Shown here in pieces: positions 20,877 to 30,333 of a stretch of DNA of 64,000 nucleotides (its first letter is position 1; each line of letters begins with the position of its first letter). The position numbers and the translations under genes are program-made. Under the pieces are notes generated by a model. It saw nothing but the letters and a program-made list of their open reading frames with translations, searched no databases and was not told the DNA's origin. Origin of the DNA: Sphingomonas sp. GTDB lineage: Bacteria > Pseudomonadota > Alphaproteobacteria > Sphingomonadales > Sphingomonadaceae. The stretch spans positions 1 to 64,000 of the forward strand of contig NZ_JAGHZV010000001.1 in NCBI RefSeq assembly GCF_017745215.1, given 5' to 3'.

Positions 20877-21005
20877 GACAAATGCTCGTTTCGGGGCCGA
20901 AAGAAATCCTAAGCTTTGGCGGGACGCGCCAACCCCCATCTACAGCTCATCGCGTTAAACTGCCGGAAATCGCGGCTTTCGGGCATCTGGCACAAGCTGT
21001 GCAGT

Positions 21006-21034
21006 GCAACTCGTGCTGCAATTCATGCAGTTGC
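21006..21034. promoter_or_regulatory. inverted repeat upstream of the 51-residue membrane protein
   Basis: GCAACT (21006-21011) and AGTTGC (21029-21034) are inverted around GCTGCA/TGCAG inner elements, forming a dyad about 29 bases long, 49 bases ahead of the ATG at 21083. It could be an operator; no protein partner is suggested by the neighbourhood. Confidence 0.4.
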
Positions 21035-21082
21035 GATAGTGTAACGAGTCCGCCAAGCGGCGCGCTCGCAGGGAGACAGACA

Positions 21083-21238
21083 ATGAAGAGGCGTGCGTCC
21101 GCGCTGTATCGACGGACCGAAACTTACCACCGCGGCCGCAACGGCTGGCTCGCCGCCGCCGTGGCGCTGATCTTCGCCTCGGCGCCGCTCGCCGTGTTGC
21201 TGTGGGTGATCCCGCAGACCGGGCTGGGCATCGCCTGA
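21083..21238 (+). CDS. 51-residue single-pass membrane protein
   Basis: A small protein with a basic N terminus (MKRRASALYRRTETYHRGR) and one hydrophobic helix (about residues 21-44, WLAAAVALIFASAPLAVLLW). GGGAGA precedes the start by a good distance, and a dyad and a hairpin flank the gene, which supports it being real. The family is unknown; by charge the N terminus should be cytoplasmic. Confidence 0.65.
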   Translation: MKRRASALYRRTETYHRGRNGWLAAAVALIFASAPLAVLLWVIPQTGLGIA

Positions 21239-21240
21239 GG

Positions 21241-21269
21241 GCAACGCGCGTCGGTCTGCGGCGCGTTGC
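21241..21269 (+). terminator. hairpin just after the 51-residue gene
   Basis: A perfect 9-bp stem, GCAACGCGC (21241-21249) with GCGCGTTGC (21261-21269), starts two bases after the stop codon. There is no T run, so termination would be Rho-assisted or this may be an mRNA-stabilising end. Confidence 0.55.
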
Positions 21270-21289
21270 GGCGAGCGAGGCGCCGCCGC

Positions 21290-21414
21290 TTGCAATGTAG
21301 GATTTCGCCTGCTTGGCTGACGCGGCTGGGACAATCCGGCCGCTCTTTGAACCAGGTAGCGATCAGGCACTGGAATCCCGGTGACGGGTTGTGACTCTTG
21401 TGACTTTTCGATCG
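21290..21414. repeat. interspersed repeat, family D copy 1
   Basis: This segment begins TTGCAATGTAGGATTTCG and ends near GTGACTCTTGTGACTTTTCG; a diverged copy in the opposite orientation lies at 27671-27840, sharing both ends and the internal CGGCCGCTCTTTGAA. The centre differs in sequence and length. It fills much of the 323-base gap (21239-21561) ahead of the peptidase gene. Confidence 0.8.
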
Positions 21415-21561
21415 TCGATCCTGCTGCGACTCGGCTCCCCGGGGGGCGGTGCCCACCGGGCGCCGCCTCCCGGCCGCTACCACCATGGAGCAGTGGGGCG
21501 TGGCTTGACTTGAACGGCGGCGATCGCGCCCTACGATGCCCCACCCCACCGGAGGCCCTGG

Positions 21562-23712
21562 ATGCTCGCACGATCCGCGTTGATTTTGTCTTTGCTCGTC
21601 GCCACGTCGCCGATCCACGCCCAATCCGCTCCAGCGAGTGCCACGATGCCCCAGATCGCCTATCCCCGGACGCGCCGGGTCGACCAGGTCGACGAGATCT
21701 TCGGAGAGAAGGTCGCCGATCCCTATCGCTGGCTCGAGAATGACGTGCGGAACGACACCGAGGTGCGCGGCTGGGTGGATGCCGAGAACCAGGTCACCGA
21801 GGCCTATCTCGCGACGCTGCCCGGGCGCGACTGGTTCCGCGGCCGCATCAAGGCGCTGTTCGATTACGAGCGCTTCGGGCTGCCGGTGCGCAAGGGCGGG
21901 CATTATTTCTACGCCCATAACAGCGGGCTGCAGAACCAGGCGGTGCTGTTCGTGCGGGACAGTCTCGACGGGCCGGGGCGTGTGCTGATCGATCCCAACG
22001 GCTGGTCGGCCGACGGCGCCACCGCGCTCGCCGAATGGCTGCCGAGCGAGGACGGCAAGTATCTCGCCTATTCGATCCAGGACGGCGGCACCGACTGGCG
22101 CACCGTCCGCGTGCTCGAGGTCGCGACCGGCAAGCTGCTCGAAGACAAGGTCGAATGGGCCAAGTACACGATGGGCGTGGCCTGGGCGAAGGATGGATCG
22201 GGCTTCTTCTACTCGCGCTATCCCGAGCCGCCGGCGGACGCCAAGTTCCAGGCGCTGGCCGAGAACCACAGGGTCTATTTCCACAAGCTCGGCACCGCCC
22301 AGGCCGTCGACCGGCTGGTCTATGCGACGCCCGACTCGCCCAGGCTCAGCCATTATGCCGGCATCACCGACGACGGCCGCTACTTGGTGATCAGCACCAC
22401 CGAAGGCACCGACAACAAGAACATGGTGCACGTCATCGACCTGGCCGATCCGTCGTGGACCGCGAAGACCGTGATCGGCGGCCTCGAGAACGACTGGAGC
22501 GCGGTCGGCAACCAGGGCTCGACGCTCTATTTCTCGACCAATGCGGGCGCGCCGCGCAACCGCATCGTCGCGATCGACCTGAACTCCAAGGACCTCGCGC
22601 CGCGCGAGATCGTGCCCGAGAGTCCGGGCACGCTGACCGCGAGCTCGATCGTCGGCGGGCGGCTGGTGCTCGAATATCTGGTCGACGCCAAGAGCGAGGT
22701 CCGCCGCTACCGGCTGGACGGCAGCGCCGACGGCGTGGTGGCGCTGCCGGGGATCGGCTCGGTCTCGGGCTTCGGCGGCGACGAGGACGACCCCGAGACC
22801 TTCTTCGCCTTCACCAGCTTCAACACGCCGACCGCGATCTACCGCTACGACGTGGCGAGCGGCGCGGCGACGCCCTGGGCCGTCTCCAAGGTGGCGTTCA
22901 ACCCCGACGACTATGCGGTCGAGCAGCGCTTCTTCGCGTCGAAGGACGGGACCAGGGTGCCGATGTTCGTGGTGCGCAAGAAGACCACGACCGGCCCGGC
23001 GCCGACGCTGATGTGGGGCTATGGCGGGTTCAACATCAGCTACACGCCGAGCTTCTCGGCCTCGCGGCCCGCCTGGCTCGAGCAGGGCGGGGTGTTCGTG
23101 CTGGTCAACCTGCGCGGCGGCGGCGAATATGGCAAGGCGTGGCACGACGCCGGTCGGCTGTCGCGCAAGCAGAACGTGTTCGACGACTTCATCGCGGCGG
23201 GCGAGTATCTCATCGCGCAGGGGATCACCGGCAAGGACCAGCTCGCGATCCAGGGCGGCTCGAACGGCGGGCTGCTGGTCGGCGCAGTGGTCAACCAGCG
23301 TCCCGACCTGTTCGCCGCGGCGATGCCCGCGGTTGGGGTGATGGACATGGTCCGCTTCGATCGCTGGACCGCGGGACGCTATTGGGTGGACGATTATGGC
23401 TACCCCTCGAAGGAAGCCGATTTCCGCACGCTCTACGCCTATTCGCCGTATCACAATGTGAAGGGCGGCCGCGACTATCCGGCGATCCTCGCGACCACCG
23501 CCGACACCGACGACCGCGTGGTGCCGGGCCACACGTTCAAATACGCCGCGGCGCTCCAGGCGGCGGCGATCGGGCCCAAGCCGCACCTCGTCCGCATCGA
23601 GACGCGCGCGGGCCACGGCTCGGGTAAGCCGACCGACAAGATCATCGAGGAAGCCGCCGACCTCTGGGCCTTCGCGGCCAAGTGGACGGGGCTGGAGGTG
23701 AGGCCGCGCTGA
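21562..23712 (+). CDS. exported prolyl oligopeptidase family peptidase
   Basis: A 716-residue S9A serine peptidase with a signal peptide ([20 protein letters not shown]). A seven-bladed propeller domain (about 80-440) covers an alpha/beta-hydrolase domain with the catalytic Ser567 in GGSNGGLL, Asp at about 650 in [13 protein letters not shown] and His at about 685 in RAGHGSGK. It cleaves short peptides after proline, here probably in the periplasm. CGGAGG precedes the start by the right distance. Confidence 0.96.
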   Translation: MLARSALILSLLVATSPIHAQSAPASATMPQIAYPRTRRVDQVDEIFGEKVADPYRWLENDVRNDTEVRGWVDAENQVTEAYLATLPGRDWFRGRIKALFDYERFGLPVRKGGHYFYAHNSGLQNQAVLFVRDSLDGPGRVLIDPNGWSADGATALAEWLPSEDGKYLAYSIQDGGTDWRTVRVLEVATGKLLEDKVEWAKYTMGVAWAKDGSGFFYSRYPEPPADAKFQALAENHRVYFHKLGTAQAVDRLVYATPDSPRLSHYAGITDDGRYLVISTTEGTDNKNMVHVIDLADPSWTAKTVIGGLENDWSAVGNQGSTLYFSTNAGAPRNRIVAIDLNSKDLAPREIVPESPGTLTASSIVGGRLVLEYLVDAKSEVRRYRLDGSADGVVALPGIGSVSGFGGDEDDPETFFAFTSFNTPTAIYRYDVASGAATPWAVSKVAFNPDDYAVEQRFFASKDGTRVPMFVVRKKTTTGPAPTLMWGYGGFNISYTPSFSASRPAWLEQGGVFVLVNLRGGGEYGKAWHDAGRLSRKQNVFDDFIAAGEYLIAQGITGKDQLAIQGGSNGGLLVGAVVNQRPDLFAAAMPAVGVMDMVRFDRWTAGRYWVDDYGYPSKEADFRTLYAYSPYHNVKGGRDYPAILATTADTDDRVVPGHTFKYAAALQAAAIGPKPHLVRIETRAGHGSGKPTDKIIEEAADLWAFAAKWTGLEVRPR

Positions 23713-23773
23713 GGCGGGCGCTGCTGGCGTCCAGTGCCTTTACACCGCCGGGCACCCTCTCTATCCGCCGCCC

Positions 23774-25342
23774 ATGACGCACCACGCCGACTCCATCCTC
23801 ATCGTCGATTTCGGAAGCCAAGTGACTCAGCTGATCGCGCGGCGCGTGCGCGAGGCGGGTGTCTATTGCGAGATCGCGCCCTTCACCACCGCCGCCGAAG
23901 CCTTCGAGCGCATGGCGCCCAAGGGCGTCATCCTCTCGGGCTCGCCCGCCTCGGTGCTCGACGAGGGCAGCCCGCGGGTGCCGCAGGAAATCTTCGACAG
24001 CGGCTTGCCCGTGCTCGGCATCTGCTACGGCCAGCAGGTGATGATGCACCAGCTGGGCGGCACGGTGCGGCTTGGCGATTCGGGCGAGTTCGGTCTCGCC
24101 TATATCGAGATCGAGGACCGCTGCGTGCTGTTCGACGGCCTGTGGAACGAAGGCGAGCACCACCAGGTGTGGATGAGCCACGGCGACAAGGTGACCGAGC
24201 TCGCGCCCGGCTTCCGTTCGGTCGCGGTAAGCCCGGGCTCGCCCTATGCGGTCGTCGCCGACGACAAGCGGCGCTACTACGCCACCCAGTTCCATCCCGA
24301 AGTCGTCCACACTCCCGACGGCGCGCGCTTCCTCGCGAACTTCGTCCGCCACGTCTGCGGGCTCACCGGCGAGTGGACGATGGCCGAGTTCCGCCAGGCC
24401 AAGATCGCCGAGATCCGCGAGCAGGTGGGCGTCGGTCCGAATGGGGGCCGCGTGATATGCGGGCTTTCGGGCGGCGTCGACAGCGCGGTCGCCGCGGTGC
24501 TGATCCACGAGGCGATCGGCGAGCAGCTCACTTGCGTGTTCGTCGACCATGGCCTGATGCGCAGCGGCGAAGCCGAGCAGGTCGTCTCGCTGTTCCGCGG
24601 GCACTACAACATCCCGCTCGTCCATGTGAACGCCGAGACGCTGTTCCTGAGCGGGCTCGAAGGCGTCACCGATCCCGAAGCCAAGCGCAAGTTCATCGGC
24701 AAGACCTTCATCGACGTGTTCGAGGACGAGGCGAGGAAGATCGGCGGCGCCGAGTTCCTCGCGCAGGGCACGCTCTACCCCGACGTGATCGAGAGCGTGA
24801 GCTTCACCGGCGGCCCCTCGGTGACGATCAAGAGCCACCACAATGTCGGCGGCCTGCCCGAGCGGATGAACATGAAGCTCGTCGAGCCGCTGCGCGAGCT
24901 GTTCAAGGACGAGGTCCGCGCGCTGGGTCGCGAGCTGGGGCTGCCCGCGGCGTTCGTCGGGCGGCATCCCTTCCCGGGGCCGGGGCTTGCGATCCGCATC
25001 CCGGGCGAAGTCACCAAGGAACGCTGCGACATCCTGCGCAAGGCCGATGCGATCTACCTCGAGGAGATCCGCAACGCCGGGCTCTACGATGCGATCTGGC
25101 AGGCCTTCGCGGTGCTGCTGCCGGTGCGCACCGTCGGCGTGATGGGCGACGGGCGGACCTATGATTCGGTGCTGGCGCTGCGTGCGGTCACCTCGACCGA
25201 CGGGATGACCGCGGTGGCCTATCACTTCCCCGGCGAGTTCCTCGCACGCTGCGCGACGCGGATCGTCAACGAAGTCCGCGGGGTGAACCGCGTGGTGTAC
25301 GACTATACCTCGAAGCCGCCGGGCACGATCGAATGGGAGTGA
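23774..25342 (+). CDS. guaA: GMP synthase (glutamine-hydrolysing)
   Basis: 522 residues, usual size. The N-terminal class I amidotransferase has the catalytic Cys in GICYGQQ and the His/Glu pair in QFHPEVVHT; the ATP pyrophosphatase domain has the P-loop [10 protein letters not shown]; the C-terminal dimerisation domain ends [11 protein letters not shown]. It converts XMP to GMP. Its last ten bases are shared with the start of the next gene. Confidence 0.99.
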   Translation: MTHHADSILIVDFGSQVTQLIARRVREAGVYCEIAPFTTAAEAFERMAPKGVILSGSPASVLDEGSPRVPQEIFDSGLPVLGICYGQQVMMHQLGGTVRLGDSGEFGLAYIEIEDRCVLFDGLWNEGEHHQVWMSHGDKVTELAPGFRSVAVSPGSPYAVVADDKRRYYATQFHPEVVHTPDGARFLANFVRHVCGLTGEWTMAEFRQAKIAEIREQVGVGPNGGRVICGLSGGVDSAVAAVLIHEAIGEQLTCVFVDHGLMRSGEAEQVVSLFRGHYNIPLVHVNAETLFLSGLEGVTDPEAKRKFIGKTFIDVFEDEARKIGGAEFLAQGTLYPDVIESVSFTGGPSVTIKSHHNVGGLPERMNMKLVEPLRELFKDEVRALGRELGLPAAFVGRHPFPGPGLAIRIPGEVTKERCDILRKADAIYLEEIRNAGLYDAIWQAFAVLLPVRTVGVMGDGRTYDSVLALRAVTSTDGMTAVAYHFPGEFLARCATRIVNEVRGVNRVVYDYTSKPPGTIEWE

Positions 25343-25737
25343 CCAGCCGGACGGCGTCGTGCAGCTGCAGGCAGTTGCGCGCGACGTGTGAGGGCGATCC
25401 CGTCCGCGTCTCGATCTGCCACTGCCTCGAATGCCAGAAGCGCACCGGCAGCGTGTTCGCGATGCAGGCCCGCTACCCGCGCGACGCCGTGACGGTCGAG
25501 GGCGGGTCGGGCATGTGGCAGCGCACCGGTGAGAGCGGCAGCACCGCGACCTTCCACTTCTGCCCGACCTGCAGCGCGATCGTCTATTGGGACATGGACG
25601 CGCTGCCCGACTTCGTCGCGGTGCCGGTAGGCGCCTTCGCCGACCCGAGCTTCCCGCCGCCGATGGTCTCGGTCTACGAGAACCGCAGCCACGCGTGGGT
25701 ATTCGCCGCCGGCGAACTGCCGATGGAGCATGACTAG
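25333..25737 (+). CDS. GFA (glutathione-dependent formaldehyde-activating-like) family protein
   Basis: A 134-residue zinc protein of the Mss4-like fold. Cysteine motifs are [14 protein letters not shown] and FHFCPTCS, the standard pattern of the GFA domain; members are often annotated as glutathione-dependent but mostly have unknown substrates. The ATG at 25333 overlaps the guaA end by ten bases, so translation is coupled. Confidence 0.9.
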   Translation: MGVTSRTASCSCRQLRATCEGDPVRVSICHCLECQKRTGSVFAMQARYPRDAVTVEGGSGMWQRTGESGSTATFHFCPTCSAIVYWDMDALPDFVAVPVGAFADPSFPPPMVSVYENRSHAWVFAAGELPMEHD

Positions 25738-25807
25738 CCCGCCCATTGCCACGTCCGCGCAAACTGTGACAGGGGTAGCCGGATCGGCAACGGCAGGGAG
25801 AGCGCGC

Positions 25808-26413
25808 ATGATCAGGGGCTTGGCGGCAACCACGGCGCTCGCGCTGCTCGCCGGCTGCAATGTCGAGACAAGCTCGAGCGGCAGCGGCATGACCAACGTC
25901 ACCACCGTCGTCGACACCGACAATGGCTCGGCGCCCGCCACCGGTGCGCCCGCGCAGGGCAAGCCGCAATTCCTGCTTGCCGAGGACGGCATCTGGGTGA
26001 CGCTGCCCGACAAGCGTAACCAGCGCGCGAGCTTCGGCGCGGCGCGCGACATCGCGGTGCAGATCGTCGGGGGCGCGCTGGGAGCCCCGACGGCGCAGGG
26101 CACCAACTCCGAATGCGGCGCCGGGCCGCTCGACAATGTCGATTTCGCAGGCGGGCTGACGCTGTTCTTCCAGGACGGCAAGTTCGTCGGCTGGAATGTC
26201 GACGGACGTGACGGCAGCCCGCACAGGCTGCCCAACGGCACCGGCATCGGCGCGACGCTCGCCCAGCTGCGCGACAAGGGCGACGTCGCGGTGCAGGACA
26301 CCTCGCTCGGCACCGAGATCACGATGGGCGAAGTCGGCGGGCTGGTGACCGGCAACACGCCCGAGGGCAAGCTCACCGACTTCTGGGCCGGCACCACCTG
26401 CGCCTTCCGGTGA
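25808..26413 (+). CDS. putative lipoprotein of unknown function
   Basis: A 201-residue protein with a lipobox (LALLAGC, Cys at about 17), followed by a low-complexity Ser/Thr linker (SSSGSGMTN) and a folded domain with ASFGAARDIAVQIVGG, a Cys in NSECGAG and a final TTCAFR Cys; the two could pair. I do not recognise the family. Start 25808 has AGGGAG. The next gene begins inside its stop (GTGA overlap), so it belongs to a three-gene unit with an acetyltransferase and an ArsC-like protein. Confidence 0.82.
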   Translation: MIRGLAATTALALLAGCNVETSSSGSGMTNVTTVVDTDNGSAPATGAPAQGKPQFLLAEDGIWVTLPDKRNQRASFGAARDIAVQIVGGALGAPTAQGTNSECGAGPLDNVDFAGGLTLFFQDGKFVGWNVDGRDGSPHRLPNGTGIGATLAQLRDKGDVAVQDTSLGTEITMGEVGGLVTGNTPEGKLTDFWAGTTCAFR

Positions 26414-26832
26414 TCGAGGCGGCGACTGCGGATGACTGCGAGGCCGTGGTGGCGCTGTGGGAGGCCTGCGGGCTCACCCGCCCGTGGAACGATCCGCGTG
26501 CCGACTTCGCGCTGGCGCTGGGCGGCCCGGCCTCGGCGGTGCTCGTCGCGCGCGGCGAGGGCGGGGCGCTCGCGGGCAGCGTGATGACCGGGTTCGACGG
26601 ACACCGCGGCTGGGTCTATTATCTCGCGGTGGCGGATGCGGCGCGCCGACGGGGGTTGGGCCGCGCACTGATGGCGGCCGCCGAGGCCTGGCTCCGCGAG
26701 CGCGGCGCGCCCAAGCTCCAGCTGATGGTGCGCGAGGACAATGAAGCGGCGCTGGGCTTCTACGAGGCGCTGGGGCTCGAGCGGCAGAAGGTGGTGACGC
26801 TGGGGCGGTTTCTTGCCAAGGACGCGCCATGA
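26410..26832 (+). CDS. GNAT-family acetyltransferase (YpeA-like)
   Basis: A 140-residue N-acetyltransferase starting at GTG. Core motif A, binding acetyl-CoA, is RRRGLGRALMAAAE with the preceding strand WVYYLAVADAA, and the C-terminal NEAALGFYEALGLE motif is typical. The substrate is unknown. It overlaps the lipoprotein stop and the next gene start by four bases each. Confidence 0.92.
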   Translation: MIEAATADDCEAVVALWEACGLTRPWNDPRADFALALGGPASAVLVARGEGGALAGSVMTGFDGHRGWVYYLAVADAARRRGLGRALMAAAEAWLRERGAPKLQLMVREDNEAALGFYEALGLERQKVVTLGRFLAKDAP

Positions 26833-27179
26833 CGACGATCACTCTCCACGGCATCAAGAACTGCGACACGGTGAAGAAGGCGCGCGCCTGGCTGGACGGG
26901 CAGGGCATCGCCTACGCCTTCCACGACTACAAGACCCAGGGCGCGGACGCGGCGCGGATCGAGCGCTGGATCGCGCTCAAGGGCTGGGAGCCGCTGCTCA
27001 ACCGCGCCGGCACGACCTTCCGCGCGCTGCCCGACGCCGACAAGCAGGCCATCGACCAGGCCAAGGCGGTGCGGCTGATGCTTGCCCAGCCCTCGATGAT
27101 CAAGCGGCCGGTTGTGGAATTCCCTGGCGGCGTGCTCGTCGGGTTCAAGCCCGAGGAATGGGCGCGGGCGCTGCTCTGA
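26829..27179 (+). CDS. ArsC/Spx-family reductase-like protein (YffB type)
   Basis: A 116-residue thioredoxin-fold protein. GIKNCDTVKKARAWL near the start holds the single Cys12, and the YffB/ArsC pattern continues with HDYKTQG, TTFRALPD and IKRPVVEFPGG. E. coli YffB is a relative with weak glutathione-linked activity; this is not the arsenate reductase, which is at 45468. ATGA overlap with the acetyltransferase gene. Confidence 0.9.
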   Translation: MTTITLHGIKNCDTVKKARAWLDGQGIAYAFHDYKTQGADAARIERWIALKGWEPLLNRAGTTFRALPDADKQAIDQAKAVRLMLAQPSMIKRPVVEFPGGVLVGFKPEEWARALL

Positions 27180-27243
27180 CGCGTCAGTGGAGCCGCGCGG
27201 CGATCCGCGCTATCCTCCCCGCCTCAACAGGGGAGGAAAGGCC

Positions 27244-27669
27244 ATGGGGAAGCCGCCCGTCTGGTACTGGATCGTCGCCGCGCTGCTGCTCCTCTGGGGG
27301 CTCGCCGGCTGCCTCGCGGTCTATGCGCACATCGCCTATGGGCCCGCGATGGACCCGAAGGCGACCGACTGGGACCGCGCCTATTACGCCGCGCTGCCGG
27401 GCTGGTTCGTCTGGGACTTCGTGCTCGCCGTCGGCGGCGGGCTGCTCGGTGCGGTCGCGCTGCTGCTGCGCTCGCGCTGGGCGACCCTGCTCGCGCTGCT
27501 CTCGGTGGCCGGGGTGGTGATCCAGTTCGGCTATGTCTTCGGCATGACCGGCCTGCTCGCCCACAAGGGCGCGGCGGCGACGGTACCGTTCCCGGCCTTC
27601 ATCCTCGCCGTCGCGCTGTTCGAATGGTGGTTCGCGAGGCTCGCGTCCCGCCGCGGCTGGGCACGCTGA
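27244..27669 (+). CDS. conserved four-helix membrane protein
   Basis: A 141-residue integral membrane protein with four hydrophobic helices, one helix containing LLLLWGLAGCLAVYAH, and a charged loop with DPKATDWDRAYYAALPGW. Similar small proteins are often annotated as sugar transporter-like, without known activity. GGAGGAAAGG precedes the start by a good distance. Confidence 0.82.
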   Translation: MGKPPVWYWIVAALLLLWGLAGCLAVYAHIAYGPAMDPKATDWDRAYYAALPGWFVWDFVLAVGGGLLGAVALLLRSRWATLLALLSVAGVVIQFGYVFGMTGLLAHKGAAATVPFPAFILAVALFEWWFARLASRRGWAR

Positions 27670-27670
27670 A

Positions 27671-27840
27671 GTCGACTCGAAGAGTCACAAGAGTCACGAC
27701 CCGTCGCCGCCATTCGGGGCGCGATCGTGACGAACATGGCCCACCGGGCCGCATGTGCCATCCCTTGCTGGAACGATTTCAAAGAGCGGCCGAGGAGGCC
27801 CCGGCGCGCCCAGCGAAGCAGTCGAAATCCTACATTGCAA
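27671..27840. repeat. interspersed repeat, family D copy 2 (inverted)
   Basis: Reverse-complement relative of 21290-21414. Starts GTCGACTCGAAGAGTCACAA and ends GAAATCCTACATTGCAA. It is about 45 bases longer than copy 1, mostly in the centre, and lies between two convergent genes. Confidence 0.8.
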
Positions 27841-27849
27841 GGCGCGAAG

Positions 27850-28068
27850 TCATTCCTCGACCCATTGGAAGACCTCCTCCAGCGGCTTGCCGAACACCTT
27901 GGCGATGCGGAACGCGGCCTCGAGCGTGGGGGAATATTTGCCCTGCTCGATCGCGGCGATCGTCTGGCGGGTGACGCCGATCCGTTCGCCGAGTTCGGCC
28001 TGGGTCATTTCCCCGGCGAGGAAGCGCAGCGTGCGGATCTGGTTGGCGAGGTGCGCGCGCTCAGCCAT
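27850..28068 (-). CDS. XRE-family helix-turn-helix regulator
   Basis: A 72-residue protein that is almost all DNA-binding domain: MTQAELGERIGVTRQTIAAIEQGKYSPTLE carries the two HTH helices. Such short XRE repressors (Bacillus YvaO/SdpR-like size class) commonly sit with a membrane protein and control their own operon. It overlaps the membrane-protein gene upstream by eight bases and is the second gene of the unit. A perfect dyad over the promoter at 28513-28544 is the likely binding site. Confidence 0.92.
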   Translation of the reverse strand: MAERAHLANQIRTLRFLAGEMTQAELGERIGVTRQTIAAIEQGKYSPTLEAAFRIAKVFGKPLEEVFQWVEE

Positions 28069-28483
28069 GCCAGCCTCTCCGATAGCTCAGCAGCACGACC
28101 GCGAGCTGGACGCCCTGCGCGATCACCAGCGCGAGCAGCGCGGTCTGGATGATCTTCCACGCCGGCTCGGTGAAGGGCATCACCACGCCGACGAGGATCA
28201 TCTCCACCATCAGCACATAATAGGCGATGCTCGCGCCGCGCCGCGCGATCGCCTTGTCGCGCTCGTCGGCCGGCTGGTTGGCTTCGCGGGTCGCGGTGAC
28301 GGCGATGACGATCATGCCGACGATCACCGCGACTGCCTGCGCGACGGTGACCGCGCCGAAGGTGACGATGATCTCCATGTTCGTCGGCGGCGCGGGGCGC
28401 AGGCCCATCAGCGTGAAATAGGTTGTGTAGGCGATGACCATGCAGACCAGGGTCAGCCAGGCCGTCTTCTCGCGGAATGCCAT
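28061..28483 (-). CDS. four-helix membrane protein paired with the XRE regulator
   Basis: A 140-residue integral membrane protein with four hydrophobic segments and a cytoplasmic loop (ATREANQPADERDKAIARRG). The size, helix arrangement and DERD-x-x-I-x-x-RG motif are those of a family found beside small XRE regulators; function unknown. Start 28483 has GAGGACA. First gene of the operon. Confidence 0.85.
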   Translation of the reverse strand: MAFREKTAWLTLVCMVIAYTTYFTLMGLRPAPPTNMEIIVTFGAVTVAQAVAVIVGMIVIAVTATREANQPADERDKAIARRGASIAYYVLMVEMILVGVVMPFTEPAWKIIQTALLALVIAQGVQLAVVLLSYRRGWHG

Positions 28484-28512
28484 CGAAACTTGTCCTCGTG
28501 GTTGGTTTACGC

Positions 28513-28546
28513 GACTCAATGTAAAAGATATAGAACATTGAGTCAA
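28513..28546 (-). promoter_or_regulatory. promoter with overlapping perfect operator dyad
   Basis: On the minus strand TTGACT (28546-28541) and TACATT (28523-28518) are 17 bases apart, a good sigma-70 promoter. A perfect 10-bp inverted repeat, GACTCAATGT (28513-28522) and ACATTGAGTC (28535-28544), covers both hexamers. A protein bound there would block RNA polymerase; the obvious candidate is the XRE protein of the same operon. Confidence 0.85.
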
Positions 28547-28683
28547 GAATAATGGTCATTATGTGCGTGACAAAGCACATGAGAGAGACAGCGCCTGCAA
28601 CCGCCCCACCCGGCGTTGCACTGGCGCGCATGGGACCGCGGGGCTAGGAAGCGCGGCTCCAGGGAGAGGAAGCGGGAAGCGCC

Positions 28684-29556
28684 ATGTCCACCTATACGAT
28701 CGATACCGCCACCAGCCGCGCCAACCCCACGCCGGCGCCGATGAAGCGGCTCACCGTGCCCGCGATCCGCAAGCGCAAGGCCGCGATCCGCGACGGGGCC
28801 GAGCCGATCGTGATGCTCACCGCCTATACCGTGCGGATGGCGCAGCTGCTCGACCCGCATTGCGACATCCTGCTCGTCGGCGACAGCCTGGGCCAGGTGA
28901 TCTACGGCCTGCCCTCCACCGTGCCCGTCACGCTCGAGATGATGGCGGCGCATGGCGCGGCGGTGGTGCGCGGCAGCTATCACGCGCTGGTCGCGATCGA
29001 CATGCCGTTCGGCAGCTATGAGGCGTCGCCCGAACAGGCCTTCGCCAGCGCCGCACGGCTGATGAAGGAGACCGGCGCCGCCGCGGTGAAGCTCGAGGGC
29101 GGCGCGGCGATGGCGCCGACGGTCAGGTTCCTCTCCGAGCGGGGCATTCCGGTGATCGGCCATGTCGGGCTCACCCCCCAGGCGATCAACAACCTCGGCG
29201 GCTATGGCGCGCGCGGGCGCAGCGACGCCGAGGCGCACAAGATCATGACCGACGCCCAGGCGATCGACGAGGCGGGGGCGTTCGCGATCGTGGTCGAGGG
29301 CGTGGTCGAATCGCTCGGGGTCGAGATCACCGGCGCGGTGACTTGTCCCACGATCGGAATCGGCGCCTCGGCGCAATGCGACGGGCAGGTGCTGGTGGCG
29401 GAGGACATGCTCGGGCTGTTCGAGCGCACGCCGCGCTTCGTGAAGCGGTTCGACGATCTCGCTGGCCGCATTTCCGCCGCGGTTGCGACCTATGCCGCCG
29501 ACGTCCGGTCGCGGTCCTTCCCGGGGCCCGAGCAGGTCTATCCGGCACGCGACTGA
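28684..29556 (+). CDS. panB: 3-methyl-2-oxobutanoate hydroxymethyltransferase
   Basis: 290 residues. Conserved PanB segments are ITMLTAYT-like [31 protein letters not shown] and GHVGLTPQ, with the magnesium-binding Asp and Glu residues in place. It makes ketopantoate for pantothenate and coenzyme A. Start 28684 follows GGAGAGGAAGCGGGAAG. It is divergent from the XRE operon; panC is not in the window. Confidence 0.98.
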   Translation: MSTYTIDTATSRANPTPAPMKRLTVPAIRKRKAAIRDGAEPIVMLTAYTVRMAQLLDPHCDILLVGDSLGQVIYGLPSTVPVTLEMMAAHGAAVVRGSYHALVAIDMPFGSYEASPEQAFASAARLMKETGAAAVKLEGGAAMAPTVRFLSERGIPVIGHVGLTPQAINNLGGYGARGRSDAEAHKIMTDAQAIDEAGAFAIVVEGVVESLGVEITGAVTCPTIGIGASAQCDGQVLVAEDMLGLFERTPRFVKRFDDLAGRISAAVATYAADVRSRSFPGPEQVYPARD

Positions 29557-29622
29557 CGGGCCCAAACGCCGCTTTCCCTCGCGCGGGACCGCGGCTAAGG
29601 TCCGCGCCCGCACTGCCACCCT

Positions 29623-30333
29623 ATGGAGCTTGTCTTGGCGCGTCCCCCTGCATCCACTCCCGACGAGGCCTTTCTTCGCGAAGTCGACGAACGGCTGAGG
29701 GAGGACCAGCTTCTCACCTTCGCGCGCAAATGGGGCAAGTGGATCGCCGCGGCGATCGTCGTCGGCATCCTCGCGTTCGCCGCCTATCTGCTGGTCCAGT
29801 CGAACACCAAGGGCACTGCGGATACGCAGGGCGAGCAGTTCGACGAAGCGCTGCGCGCCTATGGCACCGCCGACGCCGCCAAGTCCGACGCGATCCTGGG
29901 CAAGCTCGCGGCCAATTCGAACCCGGGCTATCGCACCGCGGCGCGCTTCGGCCAGGCCAATGCGCTGGTCGACAAGAAGGATCTGAAGGGCGCCGCGGCC
30001 AAGTTCGCCGAGATCGCCAAGGATCCGAACGTCGCCAAGCCGATGCGCGACCTGGCGCTGATCCGCCAGACCGTGGCGGAATTCGATACGCTCAAGCCCG
30101 AGGCGGTGGTCGACCGGCTCAAGGAACTGGCGGTGCCCGAATCGCCATGGTTCGGCACGGCAGGCGAACTGACCGCCGAGGCCTATCTCCGGATGGGCAA
30201 GCGCGACCTGGCGGGGCGGCTGTTCGCCAAGATCGCGAAGAGCGAGACCGCCCCCGACTCAATGAAGGCGCGCACGGCGCAGATGGCGTCGCTGCTCGGC
30301 GTCGAAGTCACTCAGGAAAAGAAGACGCAATGA
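29623..30333 (+). CDS. membrane-anchored TPR protein (YfgM-like)
   Basis: A 236-residue protein with a cytosolic start, one transmembrane helix (about residues 42-60, WIAAAIVVGILAFAAYLLV) and periplasmic tetratricopeptide-like helices. This and its place before bamB match YfgM, an accessory factor at the Sec translocon linked to periplasmic chaperones. The family motif PDEAFLREVDERLREDQ is near the N terminus. The start is either ATG 29623 or TTG 29635 with GGAG upstream; TTG is at least as likely. Stop overlaps bamB start (ATGA). Confidence 0.88.
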   Translation: MELVLARPPASTPDEAFLREVDERLREDQLLTFARKWGKWIAAAIVVGILAFAAYLLVQSNTKGTADTQGEQFDEALRAYGTADAAKSDAILGKLAANSNPGYRTAARFGQANALVDKKDLKGAAAKFAEIAKDPNVAKPMRDLALIRQTVAEFDTLKPEAVVDRLKELAVPESPWFGTAGELTAEAYLRMGKRDLAGRLFAKIAKSETAPDSMKARTAQMASLLGVEVTQEKKTQ

